From positions 58,301-122,300 of the forward strand of contig CBFIFP010000008.1 in the NCBI GenBank assembly GCA_965661945.1: 64,000 nt of DNA. Direction: 5' to 3'. Shown here in pieces: positions 17,826 through 26,175 of the stretch. The DNA is from JAJRPT01 sp965661945 (GTDB lineage: Bacteria; Bacteroidota; Ignavibacteria; Kapaibacteriales; UBA2268). Each line of letters begins with the position of its first letter. The stretch's first letter is position 1. The notes beneath the pieces are model-generated. The model was not told the origin of the DNA, ran no database searches, and saw nothing but the letters and a program-made list of their open reading frames with translations. Position numbers and translations under genes: made by a program.

Positions 17826-19466
17826 ATGAAATTTTTATTGTTAATCTTTGCTTTTAATTTATCTTATTCTCAGGATTTTGGTAGATTAACAGGTAGTTTT
17901 GAAAATAATTCGGCTTATAATTTTGTTGACACTGTTATTCAAGCAGAGGAAACTGTAACTAGAATAGAAAGTGATAAATTTCAATCTAATTCGTATTTGC
18001 AACTGATTTATAATTATGGTGATGTGGAATTTGGGATGCGATATGAAGCGTATCAAACTCCTCTTTTGGGGTATGATGAACGATTTAAGGGTGAAGGAAT
18101 TCCTTATCTTTATGGTCGTTATAGGGGTGATAAGATTGATATAACTGCGGGTAGTTTTTATGAGCAGTTTGGGTCAGGATTGATTTTTAGAGCTTATGAA
18201 GAGCGTGCTTTAGGTATTGATAATAATTTGAATGGTGTTAGGGTAAAGTTTGAGCCAACTGCCGGTATAAATGTTATAGGTTTGTTTGGAAAAGCAAGGA
18301 ATTTTTGGGAGGTTTCTGATGCAACAGTTCGTGGTATGGATTTGAATATTGATGTAAATAGTTTAAATGAAGATTTTTTTGGGACTGATAATTTTTTAAG
18401 TGTTGGTGGGTCGATTGTGAGTAGATACCAAAAAGATAATTCATTAAGTTTAAAATTACCTGAGAATGTTTTTTCTTATGCTTTGAGAACAAGTTTAATT
18501 GGTGAAAAATACTCTTTGGACGCTGAATATGTGCATAAATATAATGATCCTGCTGTAGTGAATGCTTTTACTTATACAGAAGGACGAGGTTTATTATTGA
18601 ATGCGTCTTATTATGATGGTGGCTTTAGTATTATGTTGAATGCGCACAAGTTAGATAATATGGATTTTAGGGTTGATAGGGGTGCTGTTGTTAATCAGTT
18701 GATGTTAAATTTTGTTCCTCCTCAGGTAAAGATGCAAACTTATGGTCTTGCTACTATTTATCCTTTTGCTACTCAGCTTATGGGTGAAGGAGGATTGCAG
18801 GGTGAGGTTGCTTATGCTTTTAAAGAGGGTTCTATGATTGGTGGTAAATATGGGACTTTGGTTAATTTGAATGCATCTATTGTTAAGAGTACGGATTCAA
18901 CTAAGATTGATGATTTTTTATATGATTATAATTTCTTTGGTGTGGGAGAAAGATTATTTTTCTATGATGCAAATATAGAAATAATAAAGAAATTTAGTAA
19001 TAAGTTTAAGGCGAGTTTGACTGCGTTTAATGCTATTTATGACAGAGACCAAATTGAAGGTGGCTTTAAATCTGGAAAAATTTATTCTTCTGCTATAATA
19101 ATTGATGGAGCTTATCGTTTTAATGAAAAGAACTCATTAAGAGGTGAGTTTCAACATCTTTGGGTTTCGCAGGATTCCACAGCAAGTATTGAAGATGTTT
19201 ATAATGGAAATTGGGCGCATTTTCTTTTAGAATATACAATTGCACCAAAGTTTTTTATTACTGTTTTAGACCAATGGAATTATGGAAATGAATTTGAAGT
19301 TCAAAGGGTTCATTATCCGACTGTTAATTTTGCATATATTTTTGATGCAACAAGGTTGTCGATTGGTTATGGTAGAATGAGAGCTGGATTGCTTTGTGTT
19401 GGTGGTATATGCCGACCTGTTCCTGCAGCAAATGGACTTAATTTGAGTTTGACCTCGAGTTTTTAA
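17826..19466 (+). CDS. DUF6029-like outer-membrane beta-barrel protein
   Basis: 546 residues with a cleavable signal (MKFLLLIFAFNLSYSQ). Start of the mature protein DFGRLTGSFENNSAYN, then GYDERFKGEGIPYLYGRYRG and GSFYEQFGSGLIFRAYEERA, match my memory of the DUF6029 family of Bacteroidota, whose function is not established. The remainder alternates hydrophobic and polar residues in short strands and ends in Phe (LNLSLTSSF), as outer-membrane barrels do. It precedes the Omp28-like gene by 176 bases on the same strand, which suggests a shared envelope context. Confidence 0.7.
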   Translation: MKFLLLIFAFNLSYSQDFGRLTGSFENNSAYNFVDTVIQAEETVTRIESDKFQSNSYLQLIYNYGDVEFGMRYEAYQTPLLGYDERFKGEGIPYLYGRYRGDKIDITAGSFYEQFGSGLIFRAYEERALGIDNNLNGVRVKFEPTAGINVIGLFGKARNFWEVSDATVRGMDLNIDVNSLNEDFFGTDNFLSVGGSIVSRYQKDNSLSLKLPENVFSYALRTSLIGEKYSLDAEYVHKYNDPAVVNAFTYTEGRGLLLNASYYDGGFSIMLNAHKLDNMDFRVDRGAVVNQLMLNFVPPQVKMQTYGLATIYPFATQLMGEGGLQGEVAYAFKEGSMIGGKYGTLVNLNASIVKSTDSTKIDDFLYDYNFFGVGERLFFYDANIEIIKKFSNKFKASLTAFNAIYDRDQIEGGFKSGKIYSSAIIIDGAYRFNEKNSLRGEFQHLWVSQDSTASIEDVYNGNWAHFLLEYTIAPKFFITVLDQWNYGNEFEVQRVHYPTVNFAYIFDATRLSIGYGRMRAGLLCVGGICRPVPAANGLNLSLTSSF

Positions 19467-19642
19467 AATCAAGTTTTTAGAAATTATTTTTTAGATTGAA
19501 CAGTAGTAGGATTATTTTCTAATTAAATTTTAATAAATATTTTTAAATTAATTTTATTACTTATTCGTTATGATTTAAAATATTTGATTTTAGTGTGTTA
19601 GTATAAATTTTTATTACATATTGAATTTGACAGGAGATTGGT

Positions 19643-20455
19643 ATGAAAAATATGAAAATAATTTTAGCATTTCTATCAATTTTTGCAATTGTTTTTTTTA
19701 ATTCTTGCGATATTATTGAATCGCCTTATACTGAAAATGAGGAAATTGAAGTTCCAATAGGCAATGAACGAAGAGCAATGCTTATGGAATTTACTGGAAT
19801 ACAATGCACGAATTGCCCTGATGTTTCAGCAGAGGCATATAGAATTATTCAAAAATATAAAGGTAGGGTTATTGGTTTTAATATTCATTCTGGGGAGTTG
19901 GCAAGACCAAAAAATCCATCTCAGCCAAACTTTCAAACTCCTGCTGGAAATCAGATATATGCTTTAACTGATAGACCTTTTTTGCCTTCTGGAATGGTAT
20001 CTAAGTTTTTATCTCCAAATGATGCAACAAATTCTGCGATTGACTGGGAAAATAAGGTTGTTGAGGTTTTATCTAAAGATGCTACTCTTGATATAGTGAT
20101 TTTAAAAAATGATAAATTACAGTTTGAAGTTCAATTTTTTGAGCAATTAGATGCAGAACTTAGAATTGCGGCTTATATACTTGAAGATAACATTATAGGT
20201 TACCAACTAAATACAACTGGGGTAATTCCGGATTATAATCATAAATTTGTTATGAGAGCGCCGTTACTTGGTAATATTGGCTCTGATTTAGATTTAACTC
20301 AGTTAAGTGATAATAAGTTGATATTAGAGACAGAAATACCAACATTGAATGATGACTGGGTTCAGGAAAATCTAAATATTATTTGCTTTGTTTATGATGC
20401 AAATTCTTTAGAGGTTTTACAAGTAAGTCAAGAAAGTTTTTTATCAAATGATTAA
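19643..20455 (+). CDS. Omp28-like lipoprotein with CxxC motif
   Basis: 270 residues. Lipoprotein signal with lipobox FFNSC (Cys23). The mature region has RRAMLMEFTGIQCTNCPDVS, a thioredoxin-like CxxC (CTNC) in the context seen in Omp28-related outer-membrane proteins of Bacteroidota, followed by GFNIHSGELA and TDRPFLPSGM. The C-terminal half is beta-rich. It is probably an outer-membrane lipoprotein, and whether the CxxC is redox active is unknown. An AGGAG lies before the ATG. The next gene overlaps its end by 8 bases in another frame. Confidence 0.75.
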   Translation: MKNMKIILAFLSIFAIVFFNSCDIIESPYTENEEIEVPIGNERRAMLMEFTGIQCTNCPDVSAEAYRIIQKYKGRVIGFNIHSGELARPKNPSQPNFQTPAGNQIYALTDRPFLPSGMVSKFLSPNDATNSAIDWENKVVEVLSKDATLDIVILKNDKLQFEVQFFEQLDAELRIAAYILEDNIIGYQLNTTGVIPDYNHKFVMRAPLLGNIGSDLDLTQLSDNKLILETEIPTLNDDWVQENLNIICFVYDANSLEVLQVSQESFLSND

Positions 20456-21194
20456 TAAATTTGAGAAATTTGGTGCAGATAAATTAAATCTGACATTAAG
20501 TGAATTAAATGGTTTATTAATACTTACTTTTTGCTTTTTAAGTTCTTTGATTTAAAGCGAGTTTGAGCATAATAAGTTATCTTTTGAAAATAAGAAAGTG
20601 TTGATTGCTTATTTGGATAATTTAAGTTTAGAAAATGAAGATAATCTTGTTATAGATAATCTAAATAAGGCAAAGTTACAGATAGCAAAGGAAAAGAGAG
20701 AACTTAAAAAATTAAATTTAAAAGTTGATATTCTAACTGCTTCTAAGTTGGAATTAACAAAATTACCTGGAATTGGTCCTAAAACGGCTGAAGATATAAT
20801 TGAATATAGGGTAAGATATGGCTTTGATTATAATGAAGATATAGTTAAAGTTAAGGGGGTAGGAGAGAAAACTTATGAAAAGATTAAAAATAATCTAAGT
20901 GAAAATAACTTTAGAGGACAAAAAGATAGAGTAATATCTAAAAAAATTGATTTATTAGATACTCAAAATAATGTAGCTCAAATTTCTGGTATTTACGAAG
21001 GTAGTAAAATAGACATCAATACTGCAAGCAGTAATGAATTAATAAAGTTAGATGGTATAGGTACTGCTTTAGCTAAAAGAATAATTGAATTTAGGAGTGA
21101 AACTAAATTTGAAAAAATTGAAGATTTGATGAAAGTTAGTGGCATAAGTAAGAAAAAATTTGAAAAAGTCAGAAATTTTATAGAAATTAGATAG
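20448..21194 (+). pseudogene. ComEA-like helix-hairpin-helix protein with in-frame TAA after the membrane segment
   Basis: From ATG 20448 (overlapping the previous stop) the frame encodes MINKFEKFGADKLNLTLSEL then a hydrophobic helix (NGLLILTFCFLSSLI), hits TAA at 20553-20555, and continues in the same frame to 21194. The rest has two helix-hairpin-helix units: LTKLPGIGPKTAEDIIEYR and IDINTASSNELIKLDGIGTA. ComEA-type proteins are membrane-anchored DNA-binding proteins of natural transformation. The join of an N-terminal anchor to a HhH body in one frame says the stop interrupts a single gene. A GTG at 20598 could start the body without its anchor. Confidence 0.7.
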
Positions 21195-21230
21195 TTTTTT
21201 TTTGAAAATTTTAAAAAAGTGGAAGCGGAA

Positions 21231-22319
21231 ATGAATATTACAGATTTTTATGACATACATGTTGCTCATAAAGCAAAGATGGTTGAGTATGCTGGTTACA
21301 CAATGCCAATACAGTATGAAGGCGGTATAATTCATGAGCATAAGGTTGTAAGAGAGAAGGTGGGTATATTTGATGTAACTCACATGGGAGAGTTTAAGGT
21401 AACAGGGCCTCAGGCATTAGACTTGATTCAAAAATTAACGATAAATGATGCAGCAAAACTTCAAAAGTGGGATGCTCAATACTCTGCGATGTGTTATCAT
21501 GATGGTGGTATAGTAGATGACCTATTGGTTTATAATATGGGTCAAGATGGCTATTTAATGGTTGTAAATGGTGCAAATGTAGAAAAAGATTTTAAATGGG
21601 TGATGGAAAACGCAGAGGGAATGGATGTGCAGGTTTCAAATCAAACTGATGAGATTCATTTGCTTGCTGTACAGGGTCCTAAAGCATTAGAGACTTTAGC
21701 TCCACTTTCAACTATAGATATGTCTGTAATTCCATTTTATAAGTTCCGTGAAGGTATGCTTTTAGATGAGTATATGTTAGTTTCAAGAACTGGATACACT
21801 GGTGAGCTTGGTTTTGAATTATATTTTAGAAATAATAAAGAAACTGCGGAACGTATCTTTAATGCAATTTTAGAATCTGGTAAAAAATATGGTATTGAGC
21901 CAATCGGATTAGGAGCAAGAGATACATTAAGATTAGAAAAGGGTTATCCTTTATATGGTAATGATATTGACCACACAACAAACCCAGTAGAAGCAGGGCT
22001 TGGATGGATTACAAAAGTGAATAAAGGTGATTTTAATGGTAAAGATGCTATTGTTAAAATTATGGAAGATAAGCCGAAAAGAAGATTGGTTGGTTTTGTA
22101 GTAGAGTCAGATAGATTTATAGCAAGACAAGGCTACAAAGTTTTTGTAGATGGAAAAGAAGTTGGACATGTAACAAGTGGTAATTTATCTCCATCTTTAA
22201 ATGTTCCTATTGGTATGGCTTATGTTGCTTCGGAGCATAAGAACGCGGGCACCAGAATTGAAATCGAACGTAAGGGTAAATTCTATCCTGCAGTGATTAA
22301 GAAAATGCCTCTATTATAA
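21231..22319 (+). CDS. gcvT: Glycine cleavage system T protein (aminomethyltransferase)
   Basis: 362 residues from the ATG at 21231. GcvT takes the aminomethyl group from lipoyl-H protein to tetrahydrofolate, releasing ammonia and methylene-THF. Visible: FYDIHVAHKAKMVEYAGYTM, the VGIFDVTHMGEF folate-domain signature, the SRTGYTGELGFELYF motif, GLGARDTLRLEKGYPLYGND, and the C-terminal barrel ending ATRIEIERKGK-like (GTRIEIERKGKFYPAV). The frame extends to a GTG at 21219, but AAGCGGAA before 21231 and family N-termini favour the ATG. gcvH and gcvP are not adjacent. A terminator hairpin follows. Confidence 0.96.
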   Translation: MNITDFYDIHVAHKAKMVEYAGYTMPIQYEGGIIHEHKVVREKVGIFDVTHMGEFKVTGPQALDLIQKLTINDAAKLQKWDAQYSAMCYHDGGIVDDLLVYNMGQDGYLMVVNGANVEKDFKWVMENAEGMDVQVSNQTDEIHLLAVQGPKALETLAPLSTIDMSVIPFYKFREGMLLDEYMLVSRTGYTGELGFELYFRNNKETAERIFNAILESGKKYGIEPIGLGARDTLRLEKGYPLYGNDIDHTTNPVEAGLGWITKVNKGDFNGKDAIVKIMEDKPKRRLVGFVVESDRFIARQGYKVFVDGKEVGHVTSGNLSPSLNVPIGMAYVASEHKNAGTRIEIERKGKFYPAVIKKMPLL

Positions 22320-22327
22320 TACATTAT

Positions 22328-22356
22328 GAAAATCGGGAATTAATTTCCCGATTTTC
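22328..22356. terminator. Bidirectional terminator between gcvT and the YdjM-like gene
   Basis: GAAAATCGGGAA (22328-22339) pairs with TTCCCGATTTTC (22345-22356), loop TTAAT, then CTTTTA. The stop codon of the convergent minus gene lies in the loop, so the hairpin arm also encodes that protein's last residues. Confidence 0.85.
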
Positions 22357-23374
22357 TTTTATTTCCTTTAATACCTTCAAATAGATTTTCGAACACATCA
22401 CTGTTAATATCCATTCTTGGTCTGGATCTTTTAATATTAATAACTTTATTGTTTTCTTTTACTAGTTTGAATTTAAAAAGAAAACTTCCATAGTTGTCCA
22501 TATAAAAATCGCTTCTGCCAAATCTTAAATCTATAAAGTATAATTCGTTATTTTCCTCAATGATGGTATATAATCCACGTGAGAACCAAAGGAGTTTTTG
22601 GATAGTATAGTCATTCATGTTACTTTTTATTAAATGGCTATTTCTTGGAATTTTTTCAAATTCTATGTTTTTATTATCATCTAAATGAGAATATACTGAA
22701 ACATAAGCAGTGTCATTTTCTGCGATGAATATATTGTTCCAGAAGATTATATTTAATGGACTTGGAGAAGAAAAACTTTTAATTACTTCTTGATTATATT
22801 TTTCGAAGTTCTCTTCAAAAACCGAGTCAGCATTAATTTTTGAGAATACACCCAAGAGTAAGTAAAAAGTTGTGAAGATTAAGATTGATGTATTAATATA
22901 TCTTCTTTTGATTGATTTTCTATCCATAAATAGAATAATAAGTATTCCAAATATAAATGGAAGAGTGTAAATTAAGTCAATAATGAATATTGAATTAAAA
23001 GCTACTGGATAGTTGCTGAATGGTTGAAACAGCTGAGTTCCGTAAACAGTAAAAGCATCAAGCAAAGGATGGGTTACTACAGCCCAAAATGATAAGTAAA
23101 GCCAATCTTTGTAAGTAGCTTCTTGTTTTTTGTGTAGCTTAAATTGTAAAAATGCAAGAAGAGGGGCAATAAGCATAGCAAAAACAATAGAATGAGAAAA
23201 TCCTCTGTGAATTCCAATCATAGCAATATCACTATAAAAGTAGTTCATGAGTACATCTAAGTCTGGAATGGTGCCGCAAATACCTCCCCATAAAATTGCC
23301 CAGTTACCTATTTTTTTTCCTGCTACTTGTTCTGCTACTGCTGCACCTAATACAAACTGGGTTACTGAATCCAA
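22340..23374 (-). CDS. YdjM-family membrane-bound metal-dependent hydrolase-like protein
   Basis: 344 residues. N-terminal MDSVTQFVLGAAVAEQVAGK, then PDLDVLMNYF and HRGFSHSIVF, the conserved Asp and His positions of the YdjM/DUF457 family (metal-dependent hydrolase-like inner-membrane proteins), with HPLLDAFTVYGTQLF completing the signature near 115-130. Five or so membrane helices fill the first 180 residues and a soluble C-terminal domain follows. The substrate of the family is not known to me. The end overlaps a terminator shared with gcvT. The next gene upstream on this strand ends 10 bases before this one starts. Confidence 0.82.
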   Translation of the reverse strand: MDSVTQFVLGAAVAEQVAGKKIGNWAILWGGICGTIPDLDVLMNYFYSDIAMIGIHRGFSHSIVFAMLIAPLLAFLQFKLHKKQEATYKDWLYLSFWAVVTHPLLDAFTVYGTQLFQPFSNYPVAFNSIFIIDLIYTLPFIFGILIILFMDRKSIKRRYINTSILIFTTFYLLLGVFSKINADSVFEENFEKYNQEVIKSFSSPSPLNIIFWNNIFIAENDTAYVSVYSHLDDNKNIEFEKIPRNSHLIKSNMNDYTIQKLLWFSRGLYTIIEENNELYFIDLRFGRSDFYMDNYGSFLFKFKLVKENNKVINIKRSRPRMDINSDVFENLFEGIKGNKRKSGN

Positions 23375-23384
23375 TTGAGAAACC

Positions 23385-23660
23385 TTATTTAATTAATAAT
23401 AAATCATGAGTTGATGGGTTGTTTGACATGTATTTTGTCATTAAACTGTGCATAGGGAAGATTTTTAGTTTATTTTTTTTTGCATAATCAATGACATGTT
23501 TCATCAATTCGATTGCAACACCTTTACTTTCTAAAAATTTGGGTATTTCAATTTCAAATATAACCAAATGGTTTTGCCTTGGAATGTATTGCACAAAAGC
23601 TGTGAATCCTTCATTTGTGTATTCAAATCTATTGTGTTTATTGTTATTCTTTATTTGCAT
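23385..23660 (-). CDS. Small GNAT-related acetyltransferase-like protein (YidJ/PF14542 type)
   Basis: 91 residues. It shows the pattern of small single-domain GCN5-related proteins: NRFEYTNEGFTAFVQY, an IPKFLESKGVAIELMKHVIDYAKKNKLK core matching the (E/P)-x-GxGxAxxL acetyl-CoA loop and helix, and a terminal LxxYMxxxP segment. Many relatives have a Cys in a PxCPF motif at the second beta strand. Here it is PMHSLM, so that residue is missing. It may be co-transcribed with the YdjM-like gene. Substrate unknown. Confidence 0.7.
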   Translation of the reverse strand: MQIKNNNKHNRFEYTNEGFTAFVQYIPRQNHLVIFEIEIPKFLESKGVAIELMKHVIDYAKKNKLKIFPMHSLMTKYMSNNPSTHDLLLIK

Positions 23661-23858
23661 AAAGTACCTTTATTTTTTATTTCAATTGACGTATTTTGTA
23701 AAGATTTAATTTAAAAATAATGTATAAATTATAAGTAAATTTTTTATTAATATTTATTAACATTTATTCTTTATTTTAATAATATTATTAATATATATAT
23801 TTGAATTAACAAAAATTAATCATAATTTTGTTATTATTTTAAATTAATTAGGAAAAAA

Positions 23859-24521
23859 ATGTTAAAATTAATGTATGCAATATTTGCAATTTCCGTGCTA
23901 CTGATTTCTTGTGATACAAAACAAGAATCCCCTCTTTTGAATGAAAAACTTAATGATAGAAATCTACACGAAGTTGGAAAGAAATTAAGTGAGGATAATC
24001 TAATTGATATGTTTCAATTAAGATATTATCAAAAAGGAATTACAAATTTTATTTCAAATAAAGATTCTTTAAAAGATAAAACAGTTGGAGATATTATAAA
24101 TCTTCAGATTGAAAGAGAAAGAAGTATTATAAGTAATGATCTTTTAGCTTCTTCAAAAAATCTTGAGTTTAATTTGAATTTAGGATTTAAACTTGCAAGA
24201 CTTGCTCCTGTTGATAATGATGCTAGCAAAATGAATGTTGTAACATATCAATTTTTTAATAATTCTGGTCAAGATATTAAACAAGTAAAAGGTATGGTTA
24301 AACTTTTATCTAGAACTAATAATGTATTAATCAAACAATTTCCTGTAGATATAACTGATGTTATTCCGACAGGTAAAGGGTTAGAGAAAAATATGCCTTA
24401 TATGCACGATGATGCAAATGAAAGAGATCAAATTATTAGAAATCCTCAAGCGCTTTTAAAATTTGAATGGCACCCTGAATTAGTTGTTTTTGCTGATGAT
24501 TCTAAAATAATAAAAGAATAA
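23859..24521 (+). CDS. Hypothetical lipoprotein
   Basis: 220 residues with a clear lipoprotein signal (MLKLMYAIFAISVLLISC; Cys18 after LLIS) and a GGAAAA before the ATG. The mature part is mostly predicted helix early (NEKLNDRNLHEVGKKLSEDN) and beta later. FNNSGQDIKQVKGMVKLLSR resembles the pattern of small FxLYD-like envelope domains but is too weak to name. A strong terminator follows, so it is a single-gene unit. Confidence 0.7.
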   Translation: MLKLMYAIFAISVLLISCDTKQESPLLNEKLNDRNLHEVGKKLSEDNLIDMFQLRYYQKGITNFISNKDSLKDKTVGDIINLQIERERSIISNDLLASSKNLEFNLNLGFKLARLAPVDNDASKMNVVTYQFFNNSGQDIKQVKGMVKLLSRTNNVLIKQFPVDITDVIPTGKGLEKNMPYMHDDANERDQIIRNPQALLKFEWHPELVVFADDSKIIKE

Positions 24522-24547
24522 GAGCATATAAAGTTAATAATTTTTTA

Positions 24548-24582
24548 AAATAAATGCCCTCAATAGAGGGCATTTATTTTTA
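24548..24582 (+). terminator. Rho-independent terminator after the 23859 lipoprotein
   Basis: AAATAAATGCCCTC (24548-24561) pairs with GAGGGCATTTATTT (24566-24579), loop AATA, then TTT. Confidence 0.9.
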
Positions 24583-24637
24583 TATTAATATTCTATTTAT
24601 GTAAATTCAAAGAGATTAGTTTGAGGGTGATTTTAGC

Positions 24638-24934
24638 TTAGATTTTATCGACAAGTACTTTATATCTAGGGTCTTCAAGTATGCTAACTTCGATAATTTG
24701 CTCGGTATTTTTATTATTTTTAACAAATATTAATAATATTCTACAGTCAAAACCACAAGAGCAGGATAAGTAACTTTCTAATTTCCCTGATAATTTGTAA
24801 GTTTGCAATTTGTTACTTCGAGGATTTGTAGAAAGTAATTTAACTGTATCATCTACCTTTTGCTATAACTGAAAGTTATTTTTTGTAAATTTTTTATATG
24901 ATTTTTTAAACTTATTTGATGCAACTAATTTCAT
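24638..24934 (-). pseudogene. RelE/YafQ-type toxin gene interrupted by an in-frame TAG
   Basis: Read from ATG 24934 the frame gives MKLVASNKFKKSYKKFTKNN then FQL, TAG at 24863-24865, then QKVDDTVKLLSTNPRSNKLQ and on to TAA at 24638-24640. Segments TNPRSNKLQTYKLSGKLESY and FDCRILLIFVKN are typical of RelE-superfamily ribosome-dependent mRNA interferases. The start overlaps the preceding stop (TAATG), the usual antitoxin-toxin layout. The TAG at codon 24 truncates the toxin early, so it is probably inactive unless read through. Confidence 0.75.
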
Positions 24935-25353
24935 TAACTATTCAACTCTTCAATTAGTTCACTATACTCTAATGCTTTTAATTTATTTAGTTTATAATCA
25001 TTAATTGAATCAATAGCATCAATTAATATTTGCTCTCTTTTATACTCAATAATTTTTTTTTCTACAATATCTTTTAGAGAAACTAACTCTTTATAGGTCA
25101 ATTTATCTACTAATATTTTTGAATTTTCGTTTATATTTTGCACTTTGTCTTCTAATATTATTAGTAAACGAAAAATTATTAATAATTTTATATTTATATT
25201 GTTTAAACTACGAATATCCGCTAAAAACTTCCAAGACGAAGCAGACAAAGAATAATTGCCTGCATTCTTAATATCACTCGTAACTGCACGAACATTACCC
25301 AGATGGTCTTTGATTTCGTAGCGTTTTTCGCCAAGGTGGCAGTGTTGGTTCAT
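24934..25353 (-). CDS. RHS-core remnant joined to an antitoxin-like C-terminal region
   Basis: 139 residues of mosaic origin. Residues 1-52 (GEKRYEIKDHLGNVRAVTSD ... SSWKFLADIRSLNN) are a piece of the RHS-repeat-associated core. After that the sequence changes abruptly to a helical, charged region (KILVDKLTYKELVSLKDIVE ... LEYSELIEELNS) that abuts a broken RelE-type toxin in TAATG fashion, so it is probably the cognate antitoxin. A GTG within KVQNINEN could be the antitoxin's own start. The start at 25353 directly follows the stop of the 25354 toxin, so the whole string may be cotranscribed. The fusion itself is probably accidental. Confidence 0.55.
   Translation of the reverse strand: MNQHCHLGEKRYEIKDHLGNVRAVTSDIKNAGNYSLSASSWKFLADIRSLNNINIKLLIIFRLLIILEDKVQNINENSKILVDKLTYKELVSLKDIVEKKIIEYKREQILIDAIDSINDYKLNKLKALEYSELIEELNS
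25201..25344 (-). repeat. RHS-core remnant, DNA copy 1
   Basis: 144 bases closely matching 25907-26050 base for base without gaps, with scattered mismatches, mostly at third positions. It encodes HLGEKRYEIKDHLGNVRAVT through SSWKFLADIRSLN on the minus strand. A short third match is at 26767-26822. Confidence 0.85.
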
Positions 25354-25605
25354 TTATTTATATATTTCCTTTCTATGCCCGATTTTTAAAATTATTATAT
25401 TTTCATCTTCTAAATCAAATATAACCCTATAATTTCCAATCCTAAATCTATAAGTCCCAATTTCATAATTAGTTAGTTTAGTGGCATAATTCAATGGATT
25501 GGTCTGGTATAAGGTAAGCTTATTTTTTATTTGTTTTTGTACTTCTACTTCTAACTTTTTAAAATCTTTGAGTGCAGATTTTGTAAGAATAGTTTTATAC
25601 ATCAA
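25354..25605 (-). CDS. RelE/ParE-superfamily toxin
   Basis: 83 residues, the normal toxin size. MMYKTILTKSALKDFKKLEV, an amphipathic two-helix start, is followed by the core GTYRFRIGNYRVIFDLEDEN and terminal ILKIGHRKEIYK, matching RelE/ParE toxins (translation-dependent mRNA cleavage, or gyrase inhibition for ParE). Conserved basic and Tyr positions (R, Y in YRVIF; H and R in GHRKEIY) are present, so it should be functional. The start lies inside the end of the antitoxin gene (11-base overlap), and the two form one operon. Confidence 0.85.
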   Translation of the reverse strand: MMYKTILTKSALKDFKKLEVEVQKQIKNKLTLYQTNPLNYATKLTNYEIGTYRFRIGNYRVIFDLEDENIIILKIGHRKEIYK

Positions 25606-25783
25606 TTTCCTCTAATGAAAAAACCTCATTATCCTGAAATTCCTGTCTAGATTTTTTTATATCCTTAAGATAATTTTTACTACTAAGTGCTTCAATATCT
25701 TCAAAATAACTTTCTAAAGTTTCATCAATTGTTTGTTTAATTAAGATTTTAAAATCTTCAATTTCCATATCTTTTATTTTCAT
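25595..25783 (-). CDS. Antitoxin of the 25354 toxin
   Basis: 62 residues, acidic C-terminus, starting MKIKDMEIEDFKILIKQTID. It directly precedes and overlaps the RelE-type toxin. Short acidic proteins in this place neutralise the toxin and usually repress the operon. The sequence resembles helical antitoxins with a YlcI/DUF-type 'ETLESYFEDIEAL' helix but I cannot name a family. A weak AAGGTGG lies before the ATG (25787-25793). Confidence 0.75.
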   Translation of the reverse strand: MKIKDMEIEDFKILIKQTIDETLESYFEDIEALSSKNYLKDIKKSRQEFQDNEVFSLEEIDV

Positions 25784-25801
25784 AAACCACCTTTTTTGAT
25801 T

Positions 25802-26067
25802 CTAAGACGATTGAATTTTAAATTTATTTATCCCATTATAACCGAAGTTATAATCATTTCCACTCCATGAACCCTCATCTATTAACGAACCATAAGGATG
25901 ATAATTGTTTAAACTACGAATATCCGCAAGGAATTTCCAAGACGAAGCAACTAAATTATAATTGCTTGCGTTCTTAATATCACTCGTAACTGCACGCACA
26001 TTCCCCAGATGGTCTTTGATTTCGTAGCGTTTTTCTCCTAAGTGGCGGTGCGTTTCTATGTCTGTTT
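25802..26067 (-). pseudogene. RHS-core 3' fragment (orphan tip), cut by an inverted-repeat element
   Basis: Minus-strand frame entering from 26067 reads KTDIETHRHLGEKRYEIKDH, LGNVRAVTSDIKNASNYNLV, then ADIRSLNNYHPYGSLIDEG and WSGNDYNFGYNGINKFKI before TAA at 25802. DHLGNVR and YxPYGxL ... YRYGFNG are the hallmarks of the RHS-repeat-associated core found before variable C-terminal toxin tips. The 5' end is cut exactly where element 26068-26169 begins, so there is no start codon. Most of the several-kilobase RHS gene is missing. Confidence 0.8.
25907..26050 (-). repeat. RHS-core remnant, DNA copy 2
   Basis: 144 bases, gapless match to 25201-25344 with high identity (only scattered differences). 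The two copies are about 560 bases apart in the same orientation, with the toxin-antitoxin pair between them. Confidence 0.85.
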
Positions 26068-26169
26068 TGTAGGGAACGGTTTCATCAAATTATTATTTCA
26101 TTGGCAAAAAACGTTTATCGCAAATATTTGATAAATATGGTAAGTAGTCACACCAAACCGTTCCCTACA
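26068..26169. repeat. REPIN/MITE-like element, copy 1
   Basis: 102 bases with perfect 15-base ends TGTAGGGAACGGTTT ... AAACCGTTCCCTACA. The interior contains the palindrome CAAATATTTG within TTATCG ... GATAA. It lies 6 bases beyond the stop of the RAYT-like transposase and is nearly identical to 26665-26766. Confidence 0.9.
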
Positions 26170-26175
26170 CTATCC

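Noticed and set aside
21194..21231. Glycine riboswitch before gcvT
   Set aside because: Only 36 bases separate the preceding frame from the gcvT start, too short for an aptamer.
24934..25353. A genuine RHS-antitoxin fusion protein
   Set aside because: The junction falls exactly where the shared RHS DNA copy ends, and a GTG inside could start the antitoxin alone, so the fusion is likely accidental.
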